A DNA stretch of 64,000 nucleotides from Solibacillus silvestris_B (GTDB taxonomy: Bacteria; Bacillota; Bacilli; Bacillales_A; Planococcaceae), in NCBI RefSeq assembly GCF_051967575.1, contig NZ_JBQCJW010000017.1, positions 4,526 through 68,525 on the forward strand. The letters run 5' to 3'. Positions 34,964 to 43,438 of this stretch are shown piece after piece. The notes under the pieces are model-generated. The model did no database searches and had not been told where the DNA came from. It saw only the letters and a list, made by a program, of their open reading frames with translations. Both the position numbers and the translations under genes were made by a program. The stretch's first letter is position 1. Every line of letters starts with the position of its first letter.

Positions 34964-35951
34964 CTTCGTCTCCTCCTTTCAAAGGGTCGATAATTTGGAC
35001 AGCCATTTTTTTATTTAATTTCCCTGGCTGCACGGTGAACTTTGGCAAGTTCCCGACTTTTAATGTAAGTGGATTCTCAATTTTTTGACTTAATGGAATG
35101 ACATCACCTATCGTCATCATTAAGAAATCCTCAATTGTAATATCCGTCGTGCCCAGTTCAGCAATGACGGGCAATTTCGCTTGTTTTACACGTGTTTCAA
35201 GCATTTTTGTTTGTTCTGGAGAAATCTCTTTCGTATTTGTCTGCATCCAATAACGGACAGATAAATTCGGAACAATCGGCTCTAATACAACATGCGGGAT
35301 ACAAATATTAATCATCCCTGTCGTTTCGCCAATTATCGTATTTAACGAAATAACGACCACTGTTTCATTCGGAGAAATCATTTGTAAAAACTGCGGGTTT
35401 ACTTCCAGTTCTACAAGCATTGGATCAATTTCAGCAATATTCTCCCATGCCTCACGCAAATTATCAAATGAACGTTCGAATAAGTTTGTCATGATTTTCG
35501 TTTCAATTTCGGTTAAATTGTCTACATTGCTATGGCTCGCACCTGTTCCGCCCATTATGCGATCTAACATTGAATAAGCGATATTCGGGTTAATCTCCAT
35601 TAAAATATTGCCATCTAATGGCGGAACCTCGAACACATTAATTAATGTCATGTTTGGTATGGATCGGACAAATTCTTCAAATGGAATTTGGTCAACAGAT
35701 GCTACCGTTATTTGTACATAGCTTCTTAACTGTGCTGAGAAGAAGGTTGTTAACAGTCGTGCAAAATTTTCATGTATACGGGTCAAACTTCGGATTTGAT
35801 CTTTAGAGAAGCGTAACGCACGTTTAAAGTCATATACTTTCACTTTACGTGTTTCATCTTCTTTTTTCATGTCTGCTGCCGACATTTCTCCGGTTGAAAT
35901 TGCTGATAAAAGCGCATCAATCTCGGATTGCGACATTATATCTCCTGCCAT
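34956..35951 (-). CDS. fliM: Flagellar motor switch protein FliM
   Basis: FliM is the C-ring protein that binds CheY-P. The 331 residues carry the N-terminal CheY-binding motif MSQSEIDALLSAI, the middle CheC-like domain (about 50-230) with RIMGGTGASHSNVDNLTEIE, and the C-terminal SpoA domain (about 250-331). Either ATG 35951 (GGAGGTGG upstream) or ATG 35936 (AGGAG upstream) could be used; I kept the longer form. Confidence 0.96.
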   Translation of the reverse strand: MAGDIMSQSEIDALLSAISTGEMSAADMKKEDETRKVKVYDFKRALRFSKDQIRSLTRIHENFARLLTTFFSAQLRSYVQITVASVDQIPFEEFVRSIPNMTLINVFEVPPLDGNILMEINPNIAYSMLDRIMGGTGASHSNVDNLTEIETKIMTNLFERSFDNLREAWENIAEIDPMLVELEVNPQFLQMISPNETVVVISLNTIIGETTGMINICIPHVVLEPIVPNLSVRYWMQTNTKEISPEQTKMLETRVKQAKLPVIAELGTTDITIEDFLMMTIGDVIPLSQKIENPLTLKVGNLPKFTVQPGKLNKKMAVQIIDPLKGGDEDE

Positions 35952-35994
35952 TTGCCCACCTCCATTTCAAGATTTACTATTGTTTGCGGTTCGC

Positions 35995-36420
35995 TTATTG
36001 AAGTACGTAGGAAGTAATGTACACTTGTGTAACTTCTCCTTCTTGCATCAACTCATTTACTTGAGATTTAATCGCATTTTGGAATGTAACTTTACCTTGT
36101 TTCCCTTTTAAAGCTTCCTCTTCCATTTCTGAAAGTTCTTGTATAACGATGTTTTTCACTTGGAAGTCACGTTTTAATAGTTCTTCACCAGCTTTTTTAT
36201 CTGATGCCTGAATTTTTAATGAAAGTCGAACAAAGCTTCCATCCGCTAAATTTGTCGTAATCTCAGGTATATCGACTGACGACTCAACGATCTCATCGAT
36301 TGTCGGACCACTCGGCTTTTCTTTGTCGAGCTGTGTTAATAACACCACTACAATAACACCGATCAGTGTAATCGTCACTAATATAATGAGCATAATCGTT
36401 AATAATTTATTGTTCTTCAT
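35995..36420 (-). CDS. fliL: Flagellar basal body-associated protein FliL
   Basis: FliL is a single-pass membrane protein that surrounds and stabilises stator units. The 141 residues have a short cytoplasmic N-terminus, one membrane segment (about 8-31) and an extracytoplasmic SPFH-like domain. That domain includes EITTNLADGSFVRLSLKIQA and ends TQVYITSYVLQ. I chose ATG 36420 because AGAGGTGA precedes it; an in-frame GTG nine nt upstream lies inside that site. It overlaps flbD by 14 nt. Confidence 0.93.
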   Translation of the reverse strand: MKNNKLLTIMLIILVTITLIGVIVVVLLTQLDKEKPSGPTIDEIVESSVDIPEITTNLADGSFVRLSLKIQASDKKAGEELLKRDFQVKNIVIQELSEMEEEALKGKQGKVTFQNAIKSQVNELMQEGEVTQVYITSYVLQ

Positions 36421-36631
36421 CTTCTTCACCTCTTAGATGCGGGTTTGATAAAACTTGTATATGTTGATAAAAGGCATTTACCTTTTGTCGCACCTGTTCT
36501 TCAGTTTCTAAAACAATGAATTTACGCCCAGTCGTCAGCGTAATCGTTGTGTCTGGAAAAGCTTCGACTGTTTCTATGTATAAAGCGTTCAAACTAAATG
36601 CTTTGCCATTTAGGCGAGTTACTTCAATCAT
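36407..36631 (-). CDS. flbD: Flagellar FlbD family protein (YlzI)
   Basis: The 74-residue protein matches the small FlbD family found between hook and fliL genes: MIEVTRLNGKAFSLNALYIE, then ETVEAFPDTTITLTTGRKFI and a C-terminal helix. Its biochemical role is not established; related proteins are linked to hook-basal body expression. The ATG at 36631 has no adjacent ribosome-binding site. A strong AAAGGAGGG lies 36 nt upstream on the other side of a GC-rich hairpin. Confidence 0.9.
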   Translation of the reverse strand: MIEVTRLNGKAFSLNALYIETVEAFPDTTITLTTGRKFIVLETEEQVRQKVNAFYQHIQVLSNPHLRGEEDEEQ

Positions 36632-36676
36632 TGAAATGGGGCCGGACCTAATGAAGAGCCGGCCCGACCCTCCTTT
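36632..36676 (-). promoter_or_regulatory. Hairpin-spaced ribosome-binding site of flbD
   Basis: On the minus strand the perfect SD AAAGGAGGG (36676-36668) is followed by TC. A stem-loop GGGCCGG/CCGGCCC with a 13-nt loop (36665-36639) comes next, then CATTTCA and the ATG. If the hairpin folds, the SD-to-start path is about nine unpaired nt. The GC-rich stem stands out in an AT-rich region. Confidence 0.65.
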
Positions 36677-36685
36677 GCAATGAAT

Positions 36686-36710
36686 ATATTTAATTTAATT
36701 TAATTTAGAT
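36686..36710. repeat. Short tandem pentanucleotide repeat
   Basis: Four copies of TTTAA (as TATTTAATTTAATTTAATTT) lie just after the flgE stop codon, before the flbD ribosome-binding site. Such tracts can vary in copy number. Here it lies in an untranslated spacer of the operon. Confidence 0.6.
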
Positions 36711-37699
36711 TATCGTTTCAAGTTTACTAGCTCTTGCAAAATTTCATCGGAAGTAGTGATGATACGAGAGTTCGCCTGGAAACCGCGCTGTGCAACGATC
36801 ATTTCCGTGAATTCTTCTGAAAGGTCGACATTGGACATTTCAAGGAAGTTGGAGTTCACTGAACCGATACCTGCCTGAGTTCCTACTTGCACTAATGGGT
36901 CACCCGAGTTTGCTGACATTTGGAAGTAGTTGGATCCAGTTTTTTCCAAGCCTGAAGCATTCGGGAATTTTGCCAATAATGCTTGACCAGCGAATTGTAA
37001 CTTACCATTAACGTCAACATAATATACAGAACCATCTTGTGAGATAGACATCGATTGTGCATTTGTTGGAATACGCATAGGTCCCATCGTGCCGGTAGCA
37101 GGAGTTATTTGACCATCTACATACAGATTATCTGACCCCTGCGCCAAAGCTGCCCGTTCGTCATCCGCCAAACTCTCCGCATCTGGATCAACTTCCGCAT
37201 ATAATGTTTCGTTTGCAATACCTACTAAATACTTACCATCACCATTCACCAAATACCCGTTTTTATCCATATACATATTTCCTGCACGCGTATATTGAAT
37301 ATTAGTGAAACCATCATCCAGCAAAGGGTTTTGCGTTAAATCTTCCATCTCATCAGGAGTCGGTGCTGCAACTGCAGCTGAATCTGCCACCATAAAGAAT
37401 CCATCACCAGAAATCGCCAAGTCTAACGTACGACCAGTAGATTGCATCGAACCTGGGCTATGCACTGTATCAATCGCTGCTAATTGCGATCCCAATCCTA
37501 CCTGAATCGCGTTCACACCCCCGCGTGTGGCAGTTGGGCCTGAAGCACCGGCTTGAGATTGTGAAATCAAATCCTTAAAAATCGTACGTTCCTTTTTAAA
37601 CCCGTACGTATTAACGTTAGCAATATTGTTACCAATCACGTCTAATTTTGTTTGGAAGTTTTTTAAGCCTGAAATACCTGAATACATTGAACGTAACAT
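36710..37699 (-). CDS. flgE: Flagellar hook protein FlgE (FlgE/F/G family)
   Basis: Forms the hook joining rod and filament. The 329 residues have the N-terminal rod/hook signature MLRSMYSGISGLKNFQTKLDVIGNNIANVNTYGFK (ANN-type motif) and GRTLDLAISGDGFFMV (about 80-100). The C-terminal SNVDLSEEFTEMIVAQRGFQANSR ends the protein. The middle (about 105-230) is the variable surface domain and is longer than in the 264-residue B. subtilis protein. I chose ATG 37699, after AAGGGAG; TTG 37720 overlaps that site. The gene has also been called flgG in this position. Confidence 0.9.
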   Translation of the reverse strand: MLRSMYSGISGLKNFQTKLDVIGNNIANVNTYGFKKERTIFKDLISQSQAGASGPTATRGGVNAIQVGLGSQLAAIDTVHSPGSMQSTGRTLDLAISGDGFFMVADSAAVAAPTPDEMEDLTQNPLLDDGFTNIQYTRAGNMYMDKNGYLVNGDGKYLVGIANETLYAEVDPDAESLADDERAALAQGSDNLYVDGQITPATGTMGPMRIPTNAQSMSISQDGSVYYVDVNGKLQFAGQALLAKFPNASGLEKTGSNYFQMSANSGDPLVQVGTQAGIGSVNSNFLEMSNVDLSEEFTEMIVAQRGFQANSRIITTSDEILQELVNLKR

Positions 37700-37797
37700 C
37701 GGTTGTCGTTCTCCCTTCAATTTTCAAATCAAATTTTTAAGTTAAGCTGTCTCTATCATTCAACAGCTTTAGGCTTCCTTACTTCAGAAGGTCCAGC

Positions 37798-38181
37798 CTA
37801 TAAAACAATCGTTCCATCAATATTTGTAAACAATTGCTTTTTTGCTTCTGTACGGTCTAATGCCGTAATCACTGTCGCATTTTTCGCGCTTACAATTAAT
37901 GCTGCCTGCTCTAAAAGGACTAACGGCTGTTTAACGCCTCTATCTTTTGCTTCAAATACTTTTTCAGTGATTTCCTGCCATTCTCTATCTGAAATCGAAA
38001 TGTTCCGGTCGCTCAGCCGTTCAGATGCATGCTTGCTTATTCTTAACTGTTCAACTGTCGCTTGTTTCAAATGGTCGATAAATGACTGTTTTGTAATTTG
38101 TGACGAGTTTTGTTTGACTGTCGGCTGAATAGGCGGATGATACGGTATATGTTGTATATTGACTCGATTCATCAAACTCAC
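37798..38181 (-). CDS. Flagellar operon protein of the TIGR02530 family
   Basis: A small protein (127 residues) found between flgD and flgE in Firmicutes flagellar operons; its function is unknown. It has a flexible N-terminus, then a helical core with KHASERLSDRNISISDREWQ. A compact C-terminal part follows with LEQAALIVSAKNATVITALDRTE and ends NIDGTIVL. There is no signal or membrane segment. It begins three nt after flgD. Family assignment is from recall of the HASERL and VITA signatures. Confidence 0.85.
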   Translation of the reverse strand: MSLMNRVNIQHIPYHPPIQPTVKQNSSQITKQSFIDHLKQATVEQLRISKHASERLSDRNISISDREWQEITEKVFEAKDRGVKQPLVLLEQAALIVSAKNATVITALDRTEAKKQLFTNIDGTIVL

Positions 38182-38184
38182 CTC

Positions 38185-38910
38185 TTATTCAGTAACGGTT
38201 TCTGACTCAGCTGCTTGCTCTTCATCATTCTTCGTTTCAGTTGTATTTTCAACAACAGTAAACTGGTCTTTCGTTAAACGGGTTCCGTCATTTAAAATAT
38301 ATTCAATGTTGACATTATTTGTCTTAATCGCTTCAATGATAGCTTCAATTACTTGATCGCCATTTGTATAGTGAACTTTTTGACCAATAAGTTTGCTCGC
38401 TTCTGCCAATGGATTGCCTGCAGGTACTGTCGGTTGTGTCGATTGATTGCCACCTAAAATCGATGAAATATTTCCCGGTGTAATTTTTTTGCCGTCCGCT
38501 AGTATAAACACCGCTTCCCCATTAACGAATTGCAGCTCTTGAATGACACCTGAACCTTCGTTGTAAATCGGCTTACCGTCTGCATCCACTTTATCTGTTA
38601 GTTCATGCCATTTTACTTCTTTTCCGACAAATGTTGAATAACTCATCAACTGTGATTGATATTGCGATTCAAGCAAATTTTCCATCGCTTTAGTCATGTT
38701 TTGCATTTGTTCCAAAGAAGAGAATTGCGCCATTTGTGCAATGAATTCCTTATCATCCATCGGGCTTGTCGGATCTTGGTTTTGCAGCTGGGTAATTAAA
38801 ATTTTCAAAAATGCATCTTTCCCAAGCGCGCCATTGTCCTGTTTGTCTGTTACTTTGAAATTTGGATTATTCGCCGGCAAATAATAATCATTTGTAATTG
38901 GGTTTGTCAT
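38185..38910 (-). CDS. flgD: Flagellar hook assembly scaffold FlgD
   Basis: FlgD caps the growing hook and guides hook subunit insertion. The 241 residues have the conserved N-terminal LGKDAFLKILITQLQNQDPTSPMDDKEFIAQMAQFSSLEQM region (about 30-70) and a beta-rich middle (about 95-215). The C-terminal acidic tail is ENTTETKNDEEQAAESETVTE-like. It starts directly after the fliK stop. Confidence 0.96.
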   Translation of the reverse strand: MTNPITNDYYLPANNPNFKVTDKQDNGALGKDAFLKILITQLQNQDPTSPMDDKEFIAQMAQFSSLEQMQNMTKAMENLLESQYQSQLMSYSTFVGKEVKWHELTDKVDADGKPIYNEGSGVIQELQFVNGEAVFILADGKKITPGNISSILGGNQSTQPTVPAGNPLAEASKLIGQKVHYTNGDQVIEAIIEAIKTNNVNIEYILNDGTRLTKDQFTVVENTTETKNDEEQAAESETVTE

Positions 38911-40215
38911 CTACTCTACCTCCTCGCTTAATAAGTCTTTAAACGATATTGCCTCATCTTCTTGACCTTGATCGTCTTCGTTATTGTCCCGTTCTTCATC
39001 ATCTTGGCGGAAGAAGTTATTGAAGAAGCTTTGATCGCGTGTATTGCGGTCTGCGTCTTGTAATGATTGTGCAACATCAATGCGATCCATTTGGATATTT
39101 TGCGCGACGAATCCTGCCTTTAATTGGTTAATATTATTTTCCAGCAATTCTTTTCCGATTGGTGTAGTTGCCAGTAATCTTGCTGTAAGTACGCCATCTT
39201 TTTGCACCAATTCAATACGGATTTGCCCTAAGTTTTCCGGGAACAGCTTTAAAAATAACTTCATATTACCTTGCTGTCCAGAAATTTGACTGCGATTAAT
39301 CAAGTTTTGAATTTCTTTTGCCAATGCATCAGATTGTGCAGGTCTTTCTGCTGGTAATGTAACCGTGACTGTTTTTGTTTGAGCAGCTTGTTGTTGTAAA
39401 TGAGCAGCTGATTGTGTTTCGGTTTCGACTTTTACCGTTGTCTGCTGAGCCTGCTGATTTTGCTGTGACTGGTTTTGATTATTTTGTTGGGATGATTGCT
39501 GTGCTACTTGTTGGACAACTTGCTGAAAAGTAGATGTTTTCGTTGTAACTTGCTCTGTCGCAACTGTTTTTCGCGCTTCATCAGCCAATGCCAATAACGC
39601 TTCTTTTAGTTGGGATAATTGAGTCTCTTGCACATATACAGTGTCTACTTTACTTCCTGCTAACTGTGCCAGCTTTAAAAACTTTACAACTTGCTGCAGT
39701 TCTTCCGGTTGAATATTAATATTGTCGCTTTCCTTTGTACCTTGCAGTGCCGCCAATACTTCGCTTATAATTTGCGGTGCTTGTTCAATAACCGACCAAA
39801 TATCGGTAATGTCCTGCATCGCATCGCCTAATAATTGCTCTATAATTTGAGTAAGCTGTTCTTCGGTCATTCCTGCAAGCTCAGCTAAATTTCCAAGTGT
39901 TAATAATTCATCGACTGCAACCGGCGTACCCTCTTCTCCAATTAAAGCAAATAGCCCCGATTCATCCATCTCAATTCCTAATTGTTCCAATAAGCTTTCC
40001 AGCGAGTCACTTTCCAAAATTTGTGTAACCCCTTCAGCCAATGACTGTTCAGACTGTGCATTTCGTTGAACAGGCTGATTTGATGTTGACATGATTGATT
40101 GAAACACGCTGCCAAAAGCATTTGCGTCCGGTGTTGAAGATCCGACTGCATTTGATTGGCCTGCTTGCTTTGGCATCTTTGCTGTCGATATTGTTTGCAG
40201 CATTGCGATATTCAT
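38911..40215 (-). CDS. fliK: Flagellar hook-length control protein FliK
   Basis: FliK measures hook length and triggers the FlhB export switch. The 434 residues have a long low-complexity, Gln-rich N-terminal and middle part (a QQ/NQ tract about 240-275). The conserved C-terminal Flg_hook domain (about 310-405) has LFLKLFPENLGQIRIELVQKDG and LLATTPIGKELLENNINQLK. I chose ATG 40215 because GGGAGGTG lies upstream; TTG 40233 overlaps it. Confidence 0.94.
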   Translation of the reverse strand: MNIAMLQTISTAKMPKQAGQSNAVGSSTPDANAFGSVFQSIMSTSNQPVQRNAQSEQSLAEGVTQILESDSLESLLEQLGIEMDESGLFALIGEEGTPVAVDELLTLGNLAELAGMTEEQLTQIIEQLLGDAMQDITDIWSVIEQAPQIISEVLAALQGTKESDNINIQPEELQQVVKFLKLAQLAGSKVDTVYVQETQLSQLKEALLALADEARKTVATEQVTTKTSTFQQVVQQVAQQSSQQNNQNQSQQNQQAQQTTVKVETETQSAAHLQQQAAQTKTVTVTLPAERPAQSDALAKEIQNLINRSQISGQQGNMKLFLKLFPENLGQIRIELVQKDGVLTARLLATTPIGKELLENNINQLKAGFVAQNIQMDRIDVAQSLQDADRNTRDQSFFNNFFRQDDEERDNNEDDQGQEDEAISFKDLLSEEVE

Positions 40216-40239
40216 TTTTTCACCTCCCTTCAAATTAGC

Positions 40240-40857
40240 TTATTGCTGCGATAAAAGCTCTGTATAACGAGCAGCATCTGCCGGGGACATTTTCGCAAAG
40301 ATTGCAGATAATGTGTCTGGCTTCATGCTCGACATAATACGCAGACTTTCAGTATCACTCATTTGAACTAATATTGGCGCCGCTGTTTTAGCGGACATTT
40401 TTTCAAACGTCGATAAAATTTCATTAAATTCTTTTTGTGTTTCTTCTTGATTGCGCTTTAGCTTTTCAATTTCAAACAGCAATCGCTCCTGCTCGGCCAA
40501 TAGCTCGTCTTTTTCAGCTGCCGATGATTCGATTTGTGATTGAAGCTGTGTAATTTGTGCTTCCTTGTCTTGAATTTCCGCTTGCAATTCCACAACTTTT
40601 TGTTCATTTAAAGAGCTGTTTTCTATTACTCCCTCTTTTTCATCGGAGTTAATAAATGGTATTTTGTTTACGGCATCATCCGCCATTTTAAACACGTTAT
40701 ATTCCGTCACTGATGAAATGATCAATAAAATTGCAATGAGGAACATGAATGGGATTAAAAACAAGTAAAAAAACTTTTTGAAAAAACCGGGTGATTTATT
40801 TTCCACTTCTGTTTCTTCCACTTGCTGTTCCATTATTTTTTTAGTTCTTTTTGCCAC
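40240..40857 (-). CDS. motE: MotE family protein (YlxF), flagellar chaperone-like
   Basis: MotE/YlxF proteins share a domain with MgtE N-terminal regions and are thought to assist the stator or assembly. The 205 residues have one membrane segment (about 30-52, KFFYLFLIPFMFLIAILLII) and a long coiled coil (about 90-155). The C-terminal MgtE_N-like domain has SDTESLRIMSSMKPDTLSAI and ends PADAARYTELLSQQ. I chose GTG 40857, four nt after the fliJ stop with AGGTG upstream; an ATG at 40905 overlapping fliJ is the alternative. Confidence 0.85.
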   Translation of the reverse strand: MAKRTKKIMEQQVEETEVENKSPGFFKKFFYLFLIPFMFLIAILLIISSVTEYNVFKMADDAVNKIPFINSDEKEGVIENSSLNEQKVVELQAEIQDKEAQITQLQSQIESSAAEKDELLAEQERLLFEIEKLKRNQEETQKEFNEILSTFEKMSAKTAAPILVQMSDTESLRIMSSMKPDTLSAIFAKMSPADAARYTELLSQQ

Positions 40858-40861
40858 GAAA

Positions 40862-41308
40862 TCACCTGATTTCCCTCTTGTAATACGCAAGTGTCGAAAG
40901 CTCATCTAGTTGAATTGCTTCAATACGCAGTTGATCCTCTTTAAATCTCTCGTAATCATTTTCACGCATTTTTTCATATTTACGTACTTCCAAGTTTTTT
41001 TCTATTAATTTTTGCTCATGCCAATTCATTTTAGCGCGTGCTTGAGCGACTTTCTGCTGTACATCCTCAATCGTTTTTTCCATGCTATCAATAAATTTGG
41101 AATAATGATTTATCTCATCAATAGAAGAGCCTACTTTTAAACGCTCTTGCTGATAGGCGATTAAATCTTCCTTTTTTCTCAATAATTCATATAGCTTTGT
41201 TGCGATTCCCTCAAATACTTGGACCGATTCTTTAAAGGCAAGCTCAGACTCAGTTTTTTCCTGTTCTTTTACGACAAGAATTTTTTCAAAACGATAATTG
41301 TAATTCAT
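40862..41308 (-). CDS. fliJ: Flagellar export chaperone FliJ
   Basis: FliJ is the coiled-coil stalk that couples the FliI ATPase ring to the export gate. The 148 residues are almost entirely a helical hairpin with YRFEKILVVKEQEKTESELA at the start and KMNWHEQKLIEKNLEVRKYE late. I chose ATG 41308, which gives the family-like MNYNYRFEKIL and overlaps the end of fliI (TAATATG). A GTG six codons earlier is unlikely. Confidence 0.92.
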   Translation of the reverse strand: MNYNYRFEKILVVKEQEKTESELAFKESVQVFEGIATKLYELLRKKEDLIAYQQERLKVGSSIDEINHYSKFIDSMEKTIEDVQQKVAQARAKMNWHEQKLIEKNLEVRKYEKMRENDYERFKEDQLRIEAIQLDELSTLAYYKREIR

Positions 41309-41309
41309 A

Positions 41310-42635
41310 TTAACGTGCACCACCATTCGATAACGCTATAATTTCATTTACAGTTTGATCGATTGAAACTTTATCCTTATACCCCTGCTTTAAAAATGCA
41401 GTAATAAGCGGCTCATAATGGATCGCTTCATCAATTTCTTTTGATGTACCCCGTTTATATGCCCCAATATTAATTAAGTCCTCTGATTTGGAATATGTGT
41501 AATACAACTCCCTCAACCGGTTTGCGGCTGTTACATGTTCAGGTTCTGCAATATGGTTCATTAAGCGACTGACGCTTTTTAAAACATTAATTGCGGGATA
41601 CTGCCCTTTATTTGCGAGGTTTCGGTCCAATACGATATGACCGTCCAATATTCCTCGCACCGCATCGGCAATCGGCTCATTCATATCATCACCATCTACA
41701 AGCACCGTATAAAAAGCGGTGATCGTTCCATTAATATTTGTTCCCGATCGTTCAAGCAAAGTCGGCAATATCGCAAATACAGATGGTGTATAACCTCTTG
41801 TTGCCGGTGGTTCACCAATAGCTAGCCCGATTTCCCGCTGGGCCATCGCCACACGTGTCACTGAGTCCATCATAAGCATTACGTTTTTTCCACGGTCTCT
41901 GAAATACTCTGCAATAGCTGTCGCAGTAAATGCCGCTTTAATACGCATCAATGCAGGCTGATCACTTGTAGCCGCTACTACAACCGAACGTTTTAAGCCT
42001 TCCGGTCCTAAATCCCGCTCAATAAATTCCCGCACCTCACGCCCACGCTCACCTACAAGAGCAATTACATTAATATCTGCTTCAGTGTTGCGTGCAATCA
42101 TGCCTAACAATGTACTTTTACCGACACCTGAACCTGCGAATATTCCTACACGTTGACCACTGCCAACTGTAAGCATCCCGTCTATTGCCTTTACCCCAAC
42201 TTCCAGTTTTTCATTAATCGGCGGGCGATTTAATGGATTTGGCGGCTCTTTTTCTGTTTGGACAGCGGTCAGCCCTTTTGGTAAAGCCAGTCCATCAAAC
42301 GGATTTCCCATTGCATCCAAAACTTTACCAATCAATTCTGGACCGACTTTTACTTCTAACGGTGTGCCAGTCCCTTCCACAAGACAGCCGATTGAAATTT
42401 CCTTTAGCGAAGAATACGGCATTAAAATAACGATTTCATCTTTGAACCCTACTACTTCCGCCAACATTACTTGTGGGCCATTTTTCGATGTGTGTACATG
42501 AATTTTGCATACATCGCCGATTGAACTTTCCGGACCTTGAGACTCAATCATCAAACCGACAACCCTCGTCACTCTTCCATACTTTTTAAATGTATTAAGA
42601 TTAGGAATTTGTTCAATTAATTGAGCCGTTTTCAT
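41310..42635 (-). CDS. fliI: Flagellum-specific ATPase FliI
   Basis: FliI is the F1-beta-like ATPase that energises export. The 441 residues carry Walker A in GIFAGSGVGKSTLLGMIAR, ALVGERGREVREFIE, Walker B in KNVMLMMDSVTRVAMAQREI and the GEPPATRGYTPSVF segment. I chose ATG 42635 because GTAAGGA lies nine nt upstream; the ATG at 42644 overlaps that site. It follows fliH with a short overlap-free junction. Confidence 0.97.
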   Translation of the reverse strand: MKTAQLIEQIPNLNTFKKYGRVTRVVGLMIESQGPESSIGDVCKIHVHTSKNGPQVMLAEVVGFKDEIVILMPYSSLKEISIGCLVEGTGTPLEVKVGPELIGKVLDAMGNPFDGLALPKGLTAVQTEKEPPNPLNRPPINEKLEVGVKAIDGMLTVGSGQRVGIFAGSGVGKSTLLGMIARNTEADINVIALVGERGREVREFIERDLGPEGLKRSVVVAATSDQPALMRIKAAFTATAIAEYFRDRGKNVMLMMDSVTRVAMAQREIGLAIGEPPATRGYTPSVFAILPTLLERSGTNINGTITAFYTVLVDGDDMNEPIADAVRGILDGHIVLDRNLANKGQYPAINVLKSVSRLMNHIAEPEHVTAANRLRELYYTYSKSEDLINIGAYKRGTSKEIDEAIHYEPLITAFLKQGYKDKVSIDQTVNEIIALSNGGAR

Positions 42636-42640
42636 CCGTA

Positions 42641-43438
42641 TCATTCCTTACTTTCGATTAGTTCATATAACTGTCTGCGCAGTTCCTGTAATTGGTCATC
42701 TATTGACACAACGATTCGTCCATGATTCGTTTCAATGTAACTTTCCGTTTCTTGCAAATCTTCATTGACGAAAATCATAAACGGTACATTTACCGGGAAC
42801 ATTTCCGATAGTTCCTCTTGATGCTGTGTTACGAGTTTATGAAACTTCGGCGATACGTATAATTTAATCTCTTTCATTTCACGGGCTTCTTTTAATCCAC
42901 GTTCAATAATCGATACATATAGTTCATCGTCTCGGTCGAGCTGTGCATTGATTATACGTTCCGCTGCCGTTAGTGCAAGCTCCAACAGCACAGCTTCCTG
43001 CGACTCTATATAAGCGGCCGCATTTTTTTGCGCATCAGCCATCGTCTCATTCGCTGATTGTAATTCCTGTTGCATATTTGCATTTGCTTTTTGGACGCCA
43101 TCTTCATAGCCCTGTGCAAATCCAGCATCATACGCTTCTTGTTGAAGAACTGCTTTTTCTTCTTCCCAAGTTTGTTTTAATGCTTCAATTGCAGCAAGCT
43201 GTTCTTTTCGAAACTGCTCGAACTGCTCTCTTTGCTGCTCTATTTCATTTGCTGCCTCATTTAACATACGTTGACGTTCTTCATGAATATCTTCCAATGT
43301 TTGTTGGGGCGTATCATCTATTGCCTCTTCTTCCGTTTTCCCATAATGGATTGGCTCAAAATAACTTTGAAGTTTAATTTCTACAACGGACGCCTCTTCA
43401 GCTTTTTGTGCATTTGTTGAACGGATGATTCTAGACAA
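42641..43438 (-). CDS. fliH: Flagellar assembly protein FliH
   Basis: FliH binds and regulates FliI and anchors it at the C-ring. The 265 residues have a disordered N-terminal part, a long coiled coil (about 55-140) with glycine-spaced helix segments (AYDAGFAQGYEDGVQKA), and a C-terminal domain (about 150-265). That domain has LALTAAERIINAQLDRDDEL. It overlaps fliG by eight nt. Confidence 0.93.
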   Translation of the reverse strand: MSRIIRSTNAQKAEEASVVEIKLQSYFEPIHYGKTEEEAIDDTPQQTLEDIHEERQRMLNEAANEIEQQREQFEQFRKEQLAAIEALKQTWEEEKAVLQQEAYDAGFAQGYEDGVQKANANMQQELQSANETMADAQKNAAAYIESQEAVLLELALTAAERIINAQLDRDDELYVSIIERGLKEAREMKEIKLYVSPKFHKLVTQHQEELSEMFPVNVPFMIFVNEDLQETESYIETNHGRIVVSIDDQLQELRRQLYELIESKE

